Source of the DNA: JACCTH01 sp036556085
Lineage (GTDB): Bacteria > Actinomycetota > Acidimicrobiia > Spongiisociales > ZC4RG35
Direction: 5' to 3'
DNA length: 64,000 nt
NCBI GenBank assembly: GCA_036556085.1
Contig: DATBKE010000123.1
Coordinates: 1-64,000 of the forward strand
How positions within the stretch are numbered: the stretch's first letter is position 1; each line of letters starts with the position of its first letter. The position numbers were made by a program, and so were the translations under genes. The notes beneath the pieces are model-generated. The model was not told the DNA's origin, did no database searches, and was given only the letters and a program-made list of their open reading frames with translations. Shown here one piece after another: positions 1 to 8,295 of the stretch.

Positions 1-716
1 CCCGCCTCTCCCGAGCTCTCGGCCGCCAGGGCGGCATCGACAAAGACCTCAGCCACGGTCACCGCCCGTCCTTCCCCTTCTCCCGAACCGGTCAGGGAGT
101 CGAGACAGAGCGAGGCCAGGGCGTCGAGCCTTCTCTGACCCGAGCTCTGGTCTTCCAGCACGGGGAGGTCGGTCTCTCTTTGGTGAAGGGCATGGGCGAT
201 GATCTCCCCGTCGGTTCCCACCGCCAATCCCCAGAACCTATGGGCCGATTGGTCCAAGGAGGGCTGGATCACCAGATAACGATCGGAGAAGAGGGTCTGG
301 GAATCCTCGGCTGAGACCCTCCTCCTTCTCTCCAGCATCCCATAGAGCCTTCCCAGCGAGTAGTCGGGGGAGAGGGAGAGGGCCTCGGAATCAGAGAGCC
401 CGGTCTTGGAGAGCTCGACCAGCAGCGCCGCCCGATCCAAGGAGATGGCTCCCTTCACGAGCTCGGTCTTGATCACCCCCTCCGGGGCATAGGCCAGGGT
501 GCGGAGCCGGCGGGCGGTCTGATGCGAGATATCGAGGGTGGCAGAAAGCCAGTCGGTGACATTGCGATCCCCCGCGGCCCAGGCGATCTGGTGGGGGTCG
601 AGCCTTCCCACCAGCTCGGCCTGTTCGGCATACAAGCGGTTGATCTCGGCCTGGTTGGCGGAAAGCTTCTCCTCCCAAATGTCGATCTCGTCTCCCTCTC
701 CACTCCATTCGAACAT
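1..716 (-). CDS. DUF222 (13E12 repeat family) protein, 3' end cut by window edge
   Basis: An open frame of 238 codons runs from the ATG at 716 off the left edge with no stop. The protein begins MFEWSGEGDEIDIWEEKLSA and continues through a helical, charged segment with ...LDPHQIAWAAGDRNVTDWLSATLDIS... and ...TARRLRTLAYAPEGVI..., which is the DUF222 signature of actinobacterial 13E12-type proteins. These usually carry a C-terminal HNH nuclease domain; that part would lie outside the window and cannot be confirmed. The ATG at 716 is chosen because the MFE start is typical of the family and coincides with a LexA box. The biochemical role of the family is not settled; many members are multicopy and DNA-damage inducible in mycobacteria. 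Confidence 0.85.
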   Translation of the reverse strand, partial: MFEWSGEGDEIDIWEEKLSANQAEINRLYAEQAELVGRLDPHQIAWAAGDRNVTDWLSATLDISHQTARRLRTLAYAPEGVIKTELVKGAISLDRAALLVELSKTGLSDSEALSLSPDYSLGRLYGMLERRRRVSAEDSQTLFSDRYLVIQPSLDQSAHRFWGLAVGTDGEIIAHALHQRETDLPVLEDQSSGQRRLDALASLCLDSLTGSGEGEGRAVTVAEVFVDAALAAESSGEA

Positions 717-724
717 GTGTTCAT
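709..724. promoter_or_regulatory. LexA/SOS box overlapping the start codon of the DUF222 gene
   Basis: The plus strand reads TCGAAC-ATGT-GTTCAT. The actinobacterial SOS consensus is TCGAAC-N4-GTTCGA, so 10 of 12 half-site positions match exactly. On the gene strand the GTTCGA half overlaps the ATG TTC GA of the start, so MFE is written partly by the operator. Mycobacterial 13E12 genes are known to carry LexA boxes. LexA-controlled, damage-inducible expression is inferred. Confidence 0.75.
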
Positions 725-728
725 TATG
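723..728 (-). promoter_or_regulatory. -10 element of a probable leaderless promoter for the DUF222 gene
   Basis: CATAAT on the minus strand lies six bases upstream of the ATG at 716, so transcription would begin at or next to the A of the start codon. Leaderless mRNAs are common in actinobacteria. No convincing -35 is seen. Confidence 0.45.
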
Positions 729-753
729 AGGAAGGGGTGGGACAAAAAAGCTC

Positions 754-765
754 TCGTCCGGACGA
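754..765. repeat. Perfect 12-bp palindrome between the NTF2-like and DUF222 genes
   Basis: TCGTCCGGACGA is its own reverse complement and is flanked by A-runs on both sides (744-749 and 772-777). It could be a weak terminator hairpin for the minus-strand NTF2-like gene or a binding site. Function unknown. Confidence 0.4.
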
Positions 766-788
766 ATCGAAGAAAAAATTCCTGGAAA

Positions 789-1202
789 TTACAAGGAAGC
801 TTCGGGATCCCAACCTTCATAAGGCGGGCGCCGGTCGTTGACCTGGTTCCAGTAGTCGCGGTGATCGACGATGAGCCCTTCACGATTGAAGGTCAGAAAA
901 GTCGAGCCCGCCAGCGTCATCTCCATACCGCCTTCGACCCAACTCGCCCACCACTCGATGGCGGCCCGATCTCCTTTGACAACCGGAGTCGCGAACCAGC
1001 ATTCGATCTCCGACTCGACATCGAACTCCCTGGTCAGATATCCCCGAACACCATCGAGGCCGAGGTCGGGCTCGCGGAAGGGCACCGACAAGTAGGTCGC
1101 ATCAGGAGCGTAGAAAGCGGCCATGGACTCGATGTCTTTGGCCGGCCAACCGGTTCGCCAGGTCTCGGCCCACTTTTGGGCGATTGCTTCAACATCGGCC
1201 AC
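789..1202 (-). CDS. NTF2-like (SnoaL-type) fold protein
   Basis: About 137 residues with the NTF2/SnoaL pattern: an N-terminal helix (IAQKWAETWRTGWPAKDIESMAAFY), then APDATYLSVPF, a central GVRGYLTREFDVE helix and C-terminal beta strands ending ...RDYWNQV. The family includes small enzymes and ligand-binding proteins, so no substrate can be named. The longest frame reaches back into the upstream gene. I chose the GTG at 1202, 11 nt after the stop of the winged-helix gene, with an AGGA about nine bases upstream. Probably the last gene of the minus-strand operon that begins at gntR. Confidence 0.7.
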   Translation of the reverse strand: MADVEAIAQKWAETWRTGWPAKDIESMAAFYAPDATYLSVPFREPDLGLDGVRGYLTREFDVESEIECWFATPVVKGDRAAIEWWASWVEGGMEMTLAGSTFLTFNREGLIVDHRDYWNQVNDRRPPYEGWDPEASL

Positions 1203-1212
1203 GGTCTCGATC

Positions 1213-2319
1213 CTATGCCGGGAGCATGCGGATCGGTACGTCCTTTCCCTCGGACCAAAACCGGCCCACCGCAATGGCTTCGTTCATCACCTCGGCGCGA
1301 AGCCTCGTGGCCAAAGGCAGGTGTTCGATAGCCAACGATCGTCGCTTCTTGGCATCCCTTTCGAAGCGCCAGATGGCTTGCACCGTCCCGTCGATCAGGA
1401 CCGTCCCTTTGATCGTACGAGCAGCTCCCACAAAACCCTCCCCACCCGCGCTGAAACGTGATCGGTCGGCGTGGCCGAGGAGGAGGTTGTCATACTCGGG
1501 TAGGAAACGAACCGGCGCCGGAGTGTCCGAGCTTGGCCTCGGCGCATCGGGCAGATCGAACAACTCGGTCCCGCGCTCGTTGCGAAACGCGGCTAGCTGG
1601 GGCCGGGCTCTCTCCACGAACGATCGCCAGCCGGTCAGGCGCGACCAGTTGGCGATGTCGGCGACCGACGCCGGTCCGAAGGCCGCCAGATACCGCAACA
1701 ACATCTCCGTCCGTGACGGGGCCGGATGAAGTGTCTTCCCCACCCAGGCGTCGAGGGTGATCACCTCGACCTGGCGGGTCTGACCCCAGACGCCACGCGG
1801 AGGTGCCTGCACCAGCGGAAGCAGACACCGACAGGCATACGCCAGGGCGGCTGAATCGAGCTGGGGAAAACGCTCAGCCAACGCCGCTCGCAACCGCGGG
1901 CCGCTCAACGGCTGGTCGGACAACAACTGGCGGGCGACAGCCATGATCGGTTCGAGGTCGATCCCGATCAGAGCCGGGGCGAATTCGCGATGACGGGCGA
2001 GTTCAGCGGTTAGCACCGGTTGGGTGAGAGGTCGGAGCCAGAGGGCGTCGTCGGCGGTGAGCAGGTGAATGGTCCCCCGCATCACCGTGATCCTGACGAG
2101 TGATCTATCCGACACGAGCCGACCCAAGGCATGGGGATCGAAGCCCTCGAGGCGCGACCAAAGGGCGAGGTAGGGATCGAGAGGATTCTGCGCCTGAAGA
2201 CCAACCAGCTTTGCGACGGCAGCCACCGCCGGCATCGACTGACGCTGCAGCAAGAGCTGACGCTCGAGCGTCGCCCGGTTGAGTTGTCGATTGGTGATGG
2301 GTTCAGCGGACGAGGGCAT
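1213..2319 (-). CDS. Winged-helix DNA-binding domain protein (HTH_42 / YcaQ-like family)
   Basis: 368 residues with the hallmarks of PF06224-type proteins: an N-terminal AVAKLVGLQAQNPLDPYLALWSR segment, the RITVMRGTIHLL motif near residue 80, and the C-terminal FLPEYDNLLLGHADRSR segment. Relatives include the interstrand-crosslink glycosylase AlkZ/YcaQ, but many actinobacterial members have no proven activity and I cannot confirm the AlkZ catalytic pair. The ATG at 2319 lies inside the 3' end of the nucleoside phosphorylase gene (17-bp overlap), so the two are co-transcribed. Its presence in a nucleoside operon is unexplained. Confidence 0.75.
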   Translation of the reverse strand: MPSSAEPITNRQLNRATLERQLLLQRQSMPAVAAVAKLVGLQAQNPLDPYLALWSRLEGFDPHALGRLVSDRSLVRITVMRGTIHLLTADDALWLRPLTQPVLTAELARHREFAPALIGIDLEPIMAVARQLLSDQPLSGPRLRAALAERFPQLDSAALAYACRCLLPLVQAPPRGVWGQTRQVEVITLDAWVGKTLHPAPSRTEMLLRYLAAFGPASVADIANWSRLTGWRSFVERARPQLAAFRNERGTELFDLPDAPRPSSDTPAPVRFLPEYDNLLLGHADRSRFSAGGEGFVGAARTIKGTVLIDGTVQAIWRFERDAKKRRSLAIEHLPLATRLRAEVMNEAIAVGRFWSEGKDVPIRMLPA

Positions 2320-3055
2320 CGAGACCGATGGTGATCATCTGCTCCACTGCTTCATGAACCACCGGGCGGTTGGGGTTGTAACCCTCCATCGCCTCATCCT
2401 TCTCCACCAGGGGATTGCCATCAATGGCCAGAATCGCTCCGGCACTCGCTTCATGGAGCGAGGCGAGGATGTAGAGGGCGGCGACCTCCATCTCCACCGC
2501 TATCACTCCGGCCTGCTGCCACATCGGGAGGCTGCTCCCCAGCACCTGATGTGGATAGAACGACGCCAGCGTCAGCACGACTCCTGGATGGACATCGACG
2601 CCGGCGGCCTCGGCTGCCCCCAGCAGACTGTCGACCACTCGATGATCGGCCACAGCCGGGTACTCCGACGGAATCACTTGTTGGGTGAACCCGTCGGCGC
2701 GGACGGCGGCCGTCGCCACCACCAGTAGCCCGTCAAGGATGTTGGGCTGCATCCCTCCCGCGGTGCCGGCTCGAATCACCCGCTCGGCCCCGGCCCGGAA
2801 GAGCTCCTCGAAACAGACCGCGGCACCTGCGCTACCCACGCCGTGAGACACGACGGCGAGTTCGACATCGTGATGACGACCGGCGAACGAAAAGTATTCA
2901 CGGGTACGGCCCAGCTCCGTCACGTCCTCGAGGCGTCCTGCCGCCTGCTCGGCTCGGTTGGGATCGCCAACCACCAGCACCCGGTGGGGAAGATCGCCGG
3001 CCCGAAATCCCAAAACGGGCAGACGGGAGTCCTCGGGAACCCTGGTCTTGGTCAC
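2303..3055 (-). CDS. Nucleoside phosphorylase (PNP/UDP family)
   Basis: 250 residues of the trimeric/hexameric nucleoside phosphorylase family. Visible signatures are RVLVVGDPNRAEQAA (phosphate-site strand, about residue 20), VVSHGVGSAGAAVCFEEL, the VIRAGTAGG motif near residue 95, and VIAVEMEVAALYILA with the ribose-binding Met-Glu pair near residue 185. It splits a nucleoside with phosphate to free base and (deoxy)ribose-1-phosphate; the base cannot be read from sequence. The GTG at 3055 overlaps the upstream TGA (GTGA), so it is translationally coupled to the aminotransferase gene. In context it would feed the MtnA-like isomerase encoded at 10.1 kb. Confidence 0.85.
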   Translation of the reverse strand: MTKTRVPEDSRLPVLGFRAGDLPHRVLVVGDPNRAEQAAGRLEDVTELGRTREYFSFAGRHHDVELAVVSHGVGSAGAAVCFEELFRAGAERVIRAGTAGGMQPNILDGLLVVATAAVRADGFTQQVIPSEYPAVADHRVVDSLLGAAEAAGVDVHPGVVLTLASFYPHQVLGSSLPMWQQAGVIAVEMEVAALYILASLHEASAGAILAIDGNPLVEKDEAMEGYNPNRPVVHEAVEQMITIGLDALVR

Positions 3056-4119
3056 GTCTTGAGACCGTTGACGAGCCGCTCGAGATCGTCGTCGTTGGTC
3101 CACCATCCGATCGAGGCACGCACCAGTCCGGTCTTGGGGATCTCGCGGACCATCACCCCTTCGGATTCGAGGCGGGCGACGACCTCGGCCGGCTCGACGC
3201 TACGCCAGGAGACGATCGTCGCCTGACGCTCAGACGTGGCCACCTCCACTCCGGCTCCATGGAGCATCTGGCGGCAAACCTCGGCCATTTCCCGGCTCCG
3301 GGAGAAGCACCATTCCGGTCGACTCCGGACCGCCGCCAGCAATCCCGACAACGAGGAGGTGGGAAGCCAGCCGGGGTCGAAGCGGCGGGCTCCCGCCCAT
3401 GGCTCGAAGGTGCCATCAGATAGATACGTCTCTTGAGAGAAATAGCTGGGGCGGGCGACGCGGAGCTGATCGGGGTCGGCCACGACCAGGGCACCAGTCG
3501 ATTCGGGGCCACAGAGCCATTTCTGTCCCGAGATGGTCATAAAGTCGAGACCCCTCGCAGCGACGGGGATGGCGCCGACCGATTGGGCTCCGTCCACCAG
3601 AATCGGCACCCCGGCCTGTTGCCGAAGTTCGTGAACAGGGAGCATCTGACCGGTGGTCCAGAGAACGTGTGAGACCGCCAATAGTCGAGTCCTGGCGGTG
3701 ACCGCACCGATGATCGATTTCGGATCCGGCGGGGTGACGATGACCCGGGCACCCGAGGTGTGAAGGGGTCCCAGCAGTCCGAAATGCTCGTCGGTGGTTG
3801 TGACGATCTCGTCTTCGGGGCCAAGGTCGAGGCCCGCCAGCACCAGGTTGCAGCCGTCGGTGGTGGAGGCCGTGAGGGCAATGTTCTCGGACCCGACCCC
3901 CACGAGGTCGGCCAGCTCTTTTCGCACCTCGATTCGCAACCCGAGGACACGGTCGATGTAAGCCTGACCTGACCTCCCCTCGTTGAGGCCCCGTTCGTCC
4001 TCTTCCCTCATGGCCGCGATAGTCCGGCGGGCGAGGGGACCCGTGCTTCCCGCTTGCAGGTAGGCGAATCGTTCGAGCACCGGGAATTGGGCCCTGGCCT
4101 CGGCGAACGTCATCGGCAC
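3052..4119 (-). CDS. Class V aminotransferase (PLP-dependent)
   Basis: 355 residues with the class V fold: N-terminal FAYLQAGSTGPLARR, TASTTDGCNLVLAGLDLGPEDEIVTTTDEH, VDGAQSVGAIPVAARGLDFM (PLP-binding Asp/His region) and the Schiff-base lysine in ISGQKWLCGPESTG near residue 200. Close relatives include isopenicillin N epimerase-like and cysteine desulfurase-like proteins; no desulfurase-specific cysteine loop is evident, so the substrate is open. The GTG at 4119 overlaps the preceding TAG by one base; an ATG at 4113 is an alternative. It lies inside the nucleoside-salvage operon, where its role is unexplained. Confidence 0.8.
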   Translation of the reverse strand: MPMTFAEARAQFPVLERFAYLQAGSTGPLARRTIAAMREEDERGLNEGRSGQAYIDRVLGLRIEVRKELADLVGVGSENIALTASTTDGCNLVLAGLDLGPEDEIVTTTDEHFGLLGPLHTSGARVIVTPPDPKSIIGAVTARTRLLAVSHVLWTTGQMLPVHELRQQAGVPILVDGAQSVGAIPVAARGLDFMTISGQKWLCGPESTGALVVADPDQLRVARPSYFSQETYLSDGTFEPWAGARRFDPGWLPTSSLSGLLAAVRSRPEWCFSRSREMAEVCRQMLHGAGVEVATSERQATIVSWRSVEPAEVVARLESEGVMVREIPKTGLVRASIGWWTNDDDLERLVNGLKT

Positions 4120-6059
4120 TAGATCACTCTCTCATTTCCCCCGTCGATGGGGATCTGGGCCCCTGTCGTCGCTCGATAGCGGTCCGAGCAGAGATCAGCA
4201 ACGATGGTGGCCACGGTGGCGGCGCTGACCTCGGTCTTGAGGAGGTTGCGCCGCTTGTAGTCGTCAACCTCGAGCCCGTAGGCGGCGGCCCGAGACCTGA
4301 TCAGTTCCTCGGTCCAAAGGCCCGTATCGAACACGCCGTCGGGATGGACGATGTTGACCCGGATGCCGGCCTCGGCCCATTCGAGCGCCGCCACACGGGC
4401 GAGCTGGGTGAGAGCCGCCTTCGAGGCCGAGTAAGCCGCCGCCCCCTTGCCCGGGGCAGTGGCGTTGCGGGAAGCAACCACTGCCACTCTTCCGCCTACC
4501 GGCGAGCGCCGCAAGAAGGGCTCGAGGTCGCGCAGCAAGGCTCCCACTGCCCGGACGTTTACCGACATCACCCGATCCCAGGAGTCGAGATCAAGATCGG
4601 CCACGTTCTGAGATTCGCCAAAGACGCCGGCGCCGACGACGGCGATATCGATGCCACCGAAATGCTCTATCGCTCGGGCGATGGCCTCCCTCTGCTCGTG
4701 GTCCTCGGTGACGTCGAGTTGGAGGCCGAGACAATCGGGCGCGTCGATAGTGGGCTCAGAGATGTCGCAACCGACCACGGCCGCCCCGCGACCGAGAAGC
4801 TCCATGGCGGTGGCGCGACCGATCCCGGAGGCGCTACCGGTGACAAGGGCCACCATCCCGGTGAACTCGGGCAGGGGGCCTGATCGTTGGAGCTTGGCCT
4901 GCTCGAGGTCCCAGTACTCACAGTCGAACAGGTCCTCGGGCGAGAGCGCTTGGTAGCCACCCAGCTGATCCTCGGCCCGCTCCAATACCGGAATCGTGTG
5001 GTGGTAGATGTCGGCGGCAATTTCGGCGTCAGCGAGCGACCGACCCACGGCGAGCATGCCCCATTCCGGATCGAGGACTATCCGCGGCGCCGGATCGAGC
5101 ATTTGCAGGTCGCGTCCTGTTCGTTTCTGGTTGGCCTCGAAGTACTCGGTGTAGGCCCTGGCGAACCGATCGACATCCCGCCCGATCATTGGCACGCGCT
5201 TGGTGCGGATGACGTGATCGGGCGTGAGAGGACCACGCCCGGCCAGCGAGCCCAGATCGGGCCGCGCCACGAACCGGGCGACGTCGGCATCGGCATGACG
5301 CCGCATCACCATGGGGACGCCGGCCACTTGGGAAATCTTTTGGCGAAGGTCAGCCAGATCGACCGGATTGGCGGCGGGGAGTTCTCGCCAGGAGGACCCC
5401 GATGTCGCTCCCAGGTATTCCTCTGCCTTGGTGATGAGGTCGAGGTGCCTTTCGTAGGCGTCCCGGGTAGTGGTCCCAAAGGTGAAAAGGCCGTGGTTCA
5501 TGAGGACCATGCCGATGGCCCCGGTCTCGGCCGGCCAAAGCTTTCTCACCAGACGGGCGAGATCAAATCCGGGCATGACATAGGGGACAACTACAACTGC
5601 GTCGCCGAGAGCTTCGCGGACAGTGGCATCACCGTTCGTGAGATTGGTCAAAGTGACGATCGCGTCGGCGTGCGAGTGCTGTACGGCCGGGAACGGCAAG
5701 AAGGCGTGGAGCAGGCTCTCTACCGATGGCTGCGGGGCGCCGGGATCAAGTCGAGCCGCCGACAGCTCGCGCATCATCTCCTGATCGGAGATGGCATCGA
5801 GATCGAGGAGTTCGGCCAGCCGGCTCATTCGCAAGGGCGTGAATCCGGCTGGGGCGATGGAGGCCAGGTCCCAACCCGATCCCTTCACGAAGAGGGCATC
5901 GATCTCGACCCCGGTGATGTCGAGGTAGGGGCCTTTGATCGAAGTGTTGCCGCCCCCGTGGAGGACGAGCGTGGGTTCGGAGCCAAGGAGGCGCGAGCCG
6001 TATACGCACTGCTCCAGCGGAGAGGACCCGGCTTCAGCGTGGTTCCAACGACTATCCAT
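4119..6059 (-). CDS. Bifunctional class II aldolase / short-chain dehydrogenase
   Basis: 646 residues in two domains. The N-terminal domain (about 1-400) is a zinc class II sugar-phosphate aldolase: LVLHGGGNTSIKG, the catalytic Glu in PSVESLLHAFLPF, zinc ligands in HSHAD and the third His in MNHGLFTFG. The C-terminal domain (about 410-646) is an SDR with VTGSASGIGRA, Tyr-Lys in AAYSASKAAL and RVNIVHPDGVFD. The architecture is that of RhaD/YuxG-type proteins that cleave rhamnulose-1-phosphate and oxidise the released lactaldehyde. Here no rhamnose genes are near; the context (phosphorylase, MtnA-like isomerase) points to a 5-deoxy- or 5-methylthio-ribulose-1-phosphate substrate giving DHAP and an aldehyde. 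A long upstream in-frame extension is not coding; the ATG at 6059 overlaps the preceding TGA (ATGA). Confidence 0.9.
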   Translation of the reverse strand: MDSRWNHAEAGSSPLEQCVYGSRLLGSEPTLVLHGGGNTSIKGPYLDITGVEIDALFVKGSGWDLASIAPAGFTPLRMSRLAELLDLDAISDQEMMRELSAARLDPGAPQPSVESLLHAFLPFPAVQHSHADAIVTLTNLTNGDATVREALGDAVVVVPYVMPGFDLARLVRKLWPAETGAIGMVLMNHGLFTFGTTTRDAYERHLDLITKAEEYLGATSGSSWRELPAANPVDLADLRQKISQVAGVPMVMRRHADADVARFVARPDLGSLAGRGPLTPDHVIRTKRVPMIGRDVDRFARAYTEYFEANQKRTGRDLQMLDPAPRIVLDPEWGMLAVGRSLADAEIAADIYHHTIPVLERAEDQLGGYQALSPEDLFDCEYWDLEQAKLQRSGPLPEFTGMVALVTGSASGIGRATAMELLGRGAAVVGCDISEPTIDAPDCLGLQLDVTEDHEQREAIARAIEHFGGIDIAVVGAGVFGESQNVADLDLDSWDRVMSVNVRAVGALLRDLEPFLRRSPVGGRVAVVASRNATAPGKGAAAYSASKAALTQLARVAALEWAEAGIRVNIVHPDGVFDTGLWTEELIRSRAAAYGLEVDDYKRRNLLKTEVSAATVATIVADLCSDRYRATTGAQIPIDGGNERVI

Positions 6060-6817
6060 CAGTAGGGAGTATCCCCGCCGTCGACATTGATCGCTTGGCC
6101 ACGAATGATCAGCGCCTCGTCGGAGAGAAGGAAGGCGATGACCCGCGCCACTTCGATCGGTTGAACCTTCCGGCCCAGTTGGGCGGGGCCCATGCCGGCG
6201 AGCAAGTCCGCGGCCGGAACGCCAACCCGAGGCTCGAGCCACTCCGCCACCCCGGCCAGCATCGGCGTGTCGACTCCACCAGGACACACGGCATTGACAT
6301 TGATGCCGTGCACCGCCCACTCCATCGCCAGCGATCGGGTGAGGCTGATAACCGCGGCCTTGGCCGCGTTGTAGGCAGCCATGTTCTTGTACCCCACCTT
6401 GCCGCAATTGGAGGCGACGTTGACGATTGCACCACCTCGCTCTTTGAGATGGCTTCCCACTTGGCGCGAACAGAGAAACGTGCCGGTGACGTTGACGTCG
6501 AGTTGCCTGCGCCAATCGCCAGCCCCGGCGTCCCAGGCGGTATCGAGGACAACGGCCCCGGCGTTGTTGACCAAGCCGTCGATGCCGTTCCAGGAATCCA
6601 CCACCGTTTCGACCGCTGCGGCCACGTCGGCCTCATTGGTGACATCGCAGGGGAGAGGAAGCACTTTGGTGGGGTCGAAGCTCATCGCCGCCGCTTCTAC
6701 CCGCTCACCATCCAGATCGACCATGGCCACCTGTGCCCCTCGTTCCACCAAGACTTGAGTGATGGCCGAGCCGATGCCTCCAGCGGCTCCCGTGACGATG
6801 TAGCGACGGCCTTCCAT
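6059..6817 (-). CDS. SDR-family oxidoreductase
   Basis: 252 residues with a complete classical SDR set: cofactor motif VTGAAGGIGSA near residue 8, Asp after beta-2 (MVDLDGE) suggesting NAD(H) preference, NNAG near residue 87, the active-site Ser region (ASNCGK) and Tyr-x3-Lys (YNAAKAA) near residue 155, then NVNAVCPGGVDTPM. Substrate unknown; probably an alcohol or aldehyde arising in the nucleoside-sugar pathway. The ATG at 6817 overlaps the upstream TGA (TGATG); a GTG at 6820 is an alternative. Third gene of the gntR operon. Confidence 0.85.
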   Translation of the reverse strand: MEGRRYIVTGAAGGIGSAITQVLVERGAQVAMVDLDGERVEAAAMSFDPTKVLPLPCDVTNEADVAAAVETVVDSWNGIDGLVNNAGAVVLDTAWDAGAGDWRRQLDVNVTGTFLCSRQVGSHLKERGGAIVNVASNCGKVGYKNMAAYNAAKAAVISLTRSLAMEWAVHGINVNAVCPGGVDTPMLAGVAEWLEPRVGVPAADLLAGMGPAQLGRKVQPIEVARVIAFLLSDEALIIRGQAINVDGGDTPY

Positions 6818-7551
6818 CACCAGGTGGGCCTGGTGAGGACGCCGCCGTCAACCACCAGATCGGCGCCGGTGATGAACCGGGCGAGATCCGAGCAAAGAAA
6901 GACGCATGCATCGCCGACCTCGTCGGCTGTTCCCAGACGCCCCAGTGGCGCGGACGCAAGCCAGCGCTGCACGCCCTGGGGCCAGTCCTGCTCGAGGCCG
7001 GGGCGGTCAATGAGACCGGGCGAGACGGTGTTGACCCTGATCTGATGGCGGCCAAATTCCTGCGCCGCCGCGCGGGCATGCATCCGTAGTGCCGCCTTGG
7101 CAGTGGCGTAATGTCCGTGCAGAGGAGCGGGCTGGACGCCTTCGATGGAGGCGATGTGGACGATCGAGCCGCCGGCACCCTGTTCAACCATCTGTCGGGC
7201 AACTGCCTGAGTCAGGCGATGAACCGCGGTGACGTCGGTCTCGAGCATTTGCCGAAAATCGTCATCGGTCACCTCCAGAGTCGAGGCCAGTGGCTGGATT
7301 CCGGCATTGTTGATCAGCCCATCGATGCGTCCGAAGGTGCCGAGCGCGGCCTCGATGATCAATGCTGGGGCTGTCGCTTCGTTGAGATCGACCTGGACGA
7401 CCGTTTGCTTGTCAGCCAGCTCAGCGACCGGGCTGGTGCGGGTGGAAAGGACCAGAGTGGCGCCGGCGGCGGAGAAGCGGCGGGCGATGCCCTCGCCGAT
7501 TCCTCCGCCAGCCCCGGTGATGACAATCACCCGACCGCTGAGATCGATCAT
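6817..7551 (-). CDS. SDR-family oxidoreductase
   Basis: 244 residues beginning MIDLSGRVIVITGAGGGIGEG (Rossmann glycine motif), NNAG near residue 80, catalytic Ser in IASIEG, Tyr-x3-Lys in HGHYATAKAAL, and RVNTVSPGLIDRPG. An Arg-Thr after beta-2 (LVLSTRTSP) in place of an acidic residue suggests NADP(H), unlike the neighbouring SDR. The ATG at 7551 forms an ATGA overlap with the gntR stop, so I reject the longer in-frame start further upstream. Substrate unknown. Confidence 0.85.
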   Translation of the reverse strand: MIDLSGRVIVITGAGGGIGEGIARRFSAAGATLVLSTRTSPVAELADKQTVVQVDLNEATAPALIIEAALGTFGRIDGLINNAGIQPLASTLEVTDDDFRQMLETDVTAVHRLTQAVARQMVEQGAGGSIVHIASIEGVQPAPLHGHYATAKAALRMHARAAAQEFGRHQIRVNTVSPGLIDRPGLEQDWPQGVQRWLASAPLGRLGTADEVGDACVFLCSDLARFITGADLVVDGGVLTRPTW

Positions 7552-8258
7552 CGGGCTCTGACCAGAGAAAACGTGAACCTTCCCTCGATGAAGTAAGTGC
7601 GGTTGAACATCACCGGTCGGGCGTTGTCCTGGTAATGCACCTGTGACAGGAGAACGTACGCGGCATTGCGTGGGCGTTTTCCCCAACCGACATTGCCGCC
7701 GGCGGCGGCGTGAATCTCGGTGACCGCTGTCGCGACTTCGATTCCGTGGTGGGCGAGAGCAGCGAAGAGCGAGCCGGTCAACGACGAGACTTCGAAGTCG
7801 GCAGGGAGCAGGCGACGATCGATAACGTCATATGAAAACGCCACCAACTCGCCGGACGCGGTCAGCGAGCGGTTGGTAGCAACCACTTGCGACCGCTCGG
7901 GCAATTCGAGCCGCTCTCGCTCTTCCGTGGTAGCGGCCCGAGCCCGACGGGAGCGATAGATCATCTGCGGGTCGAGACCCGAGGCCCGAATCGTTGCCGA
8001 TAAAGATTCGAGGCGACGCAGATCTGCCCGGATCTCGGCGTGGGCCGGCGTGGCGAACGTGCCCAGCCCGTGCCTTGTGATGGTGAGACCCAGGCTCTCG
8101 AGCCGGCTGAGGGCGCTTCGAATCGTGGGTCGGGAAACACCGAATTCCGCACTGAGTTGATGTTCCGTTGGGAGGCGCTCGCCCGGCTTCCACTCGCCTT
8201 GCCGGAGCCGATCACTTAGTTGGGAGGCCACCTGATCGGTCAATCGCGGAGACGGCAC
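7548..8258 (-). CDS. GntR/HutC-family regulator with UTRA effector domain
   Basis: 236 residues. An N-terminal winged helix (LRQGEWKPGERLPTEHQLSA, then FGVSRPTIRSALSRLESLGLI-like) is followed by a UTRA ligand domain (about 75-236) with RSLTASGELVAFSYDVIDRRLLP. HutC-type regulators usually repress until a small ligand binds UTRA. The start is GTG at 8258. A TAAGAT -10 ends seven bases upstream, so the mRNA is probably leaderless. The palindrome GTTGTCAGACAAC overlaps the -35 here and recurs in the only other control region of the cluster, which makes this gene the likely master of the nucleoside regulon. The effector is probably a nucleoside or sugar phosphate (inferred). Confidence 0.85.
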   Translation of the reverse strand: MPSPRLTDQVASQLSDRLRQGEWKPGERLPTEHQLSAEFGVSRPTIRSALSRLESLGLTITRHGLGTFATPAHAEIRADLRRLESLSATIRASGLDPQMIYRSRRARAATTEERERLELPERSQVVATNRSLTASGELVAFSYDVIDRRLLPADFEVSSLTGSLFAALAHHGIEVATAVTEIHAAAGGNVGWGKRPRNAAYVLLSQVHYQDNARPVMFNRTYFIEGRFTFSLVRAR

Positions 8259-8264
8259 CGTCCG

Positions 8265-8295
8265 ATCTTACGACAAACCATCCGAAGGTTGTCAG
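8265..8295 (-). promoter_or_regulatory. gntR promoter, probably leaderless
   Basis: On the minus strand CTGACA (8295-8290), a 19-bp spacer and TAAGAT (8270-8265) form a plausible -35/-10 pair, and the expected start point falls on the GTG at 8258. The -35 lies inside the 13-bp operator, which suits repression by competition with RNA polymerase. Confidence 0.5.

Noticed and set aside
4119..6059. Rhamnose catabolism
   Set aside because: Only the fusion aldolase resembles it; no rhamnose isomerase, kinase or transporter is nearby and the partners are nucleoside enzymes.
4119..6515. 798-aa version of the aldolase-SDR gene
   Set aside because: The extra N-terminal 152 residues are antisense-like, Arg/Gly-rich and overlap the neighbouring SDR; ATG 6059 with an ATGA overlap starts the conserved domain.
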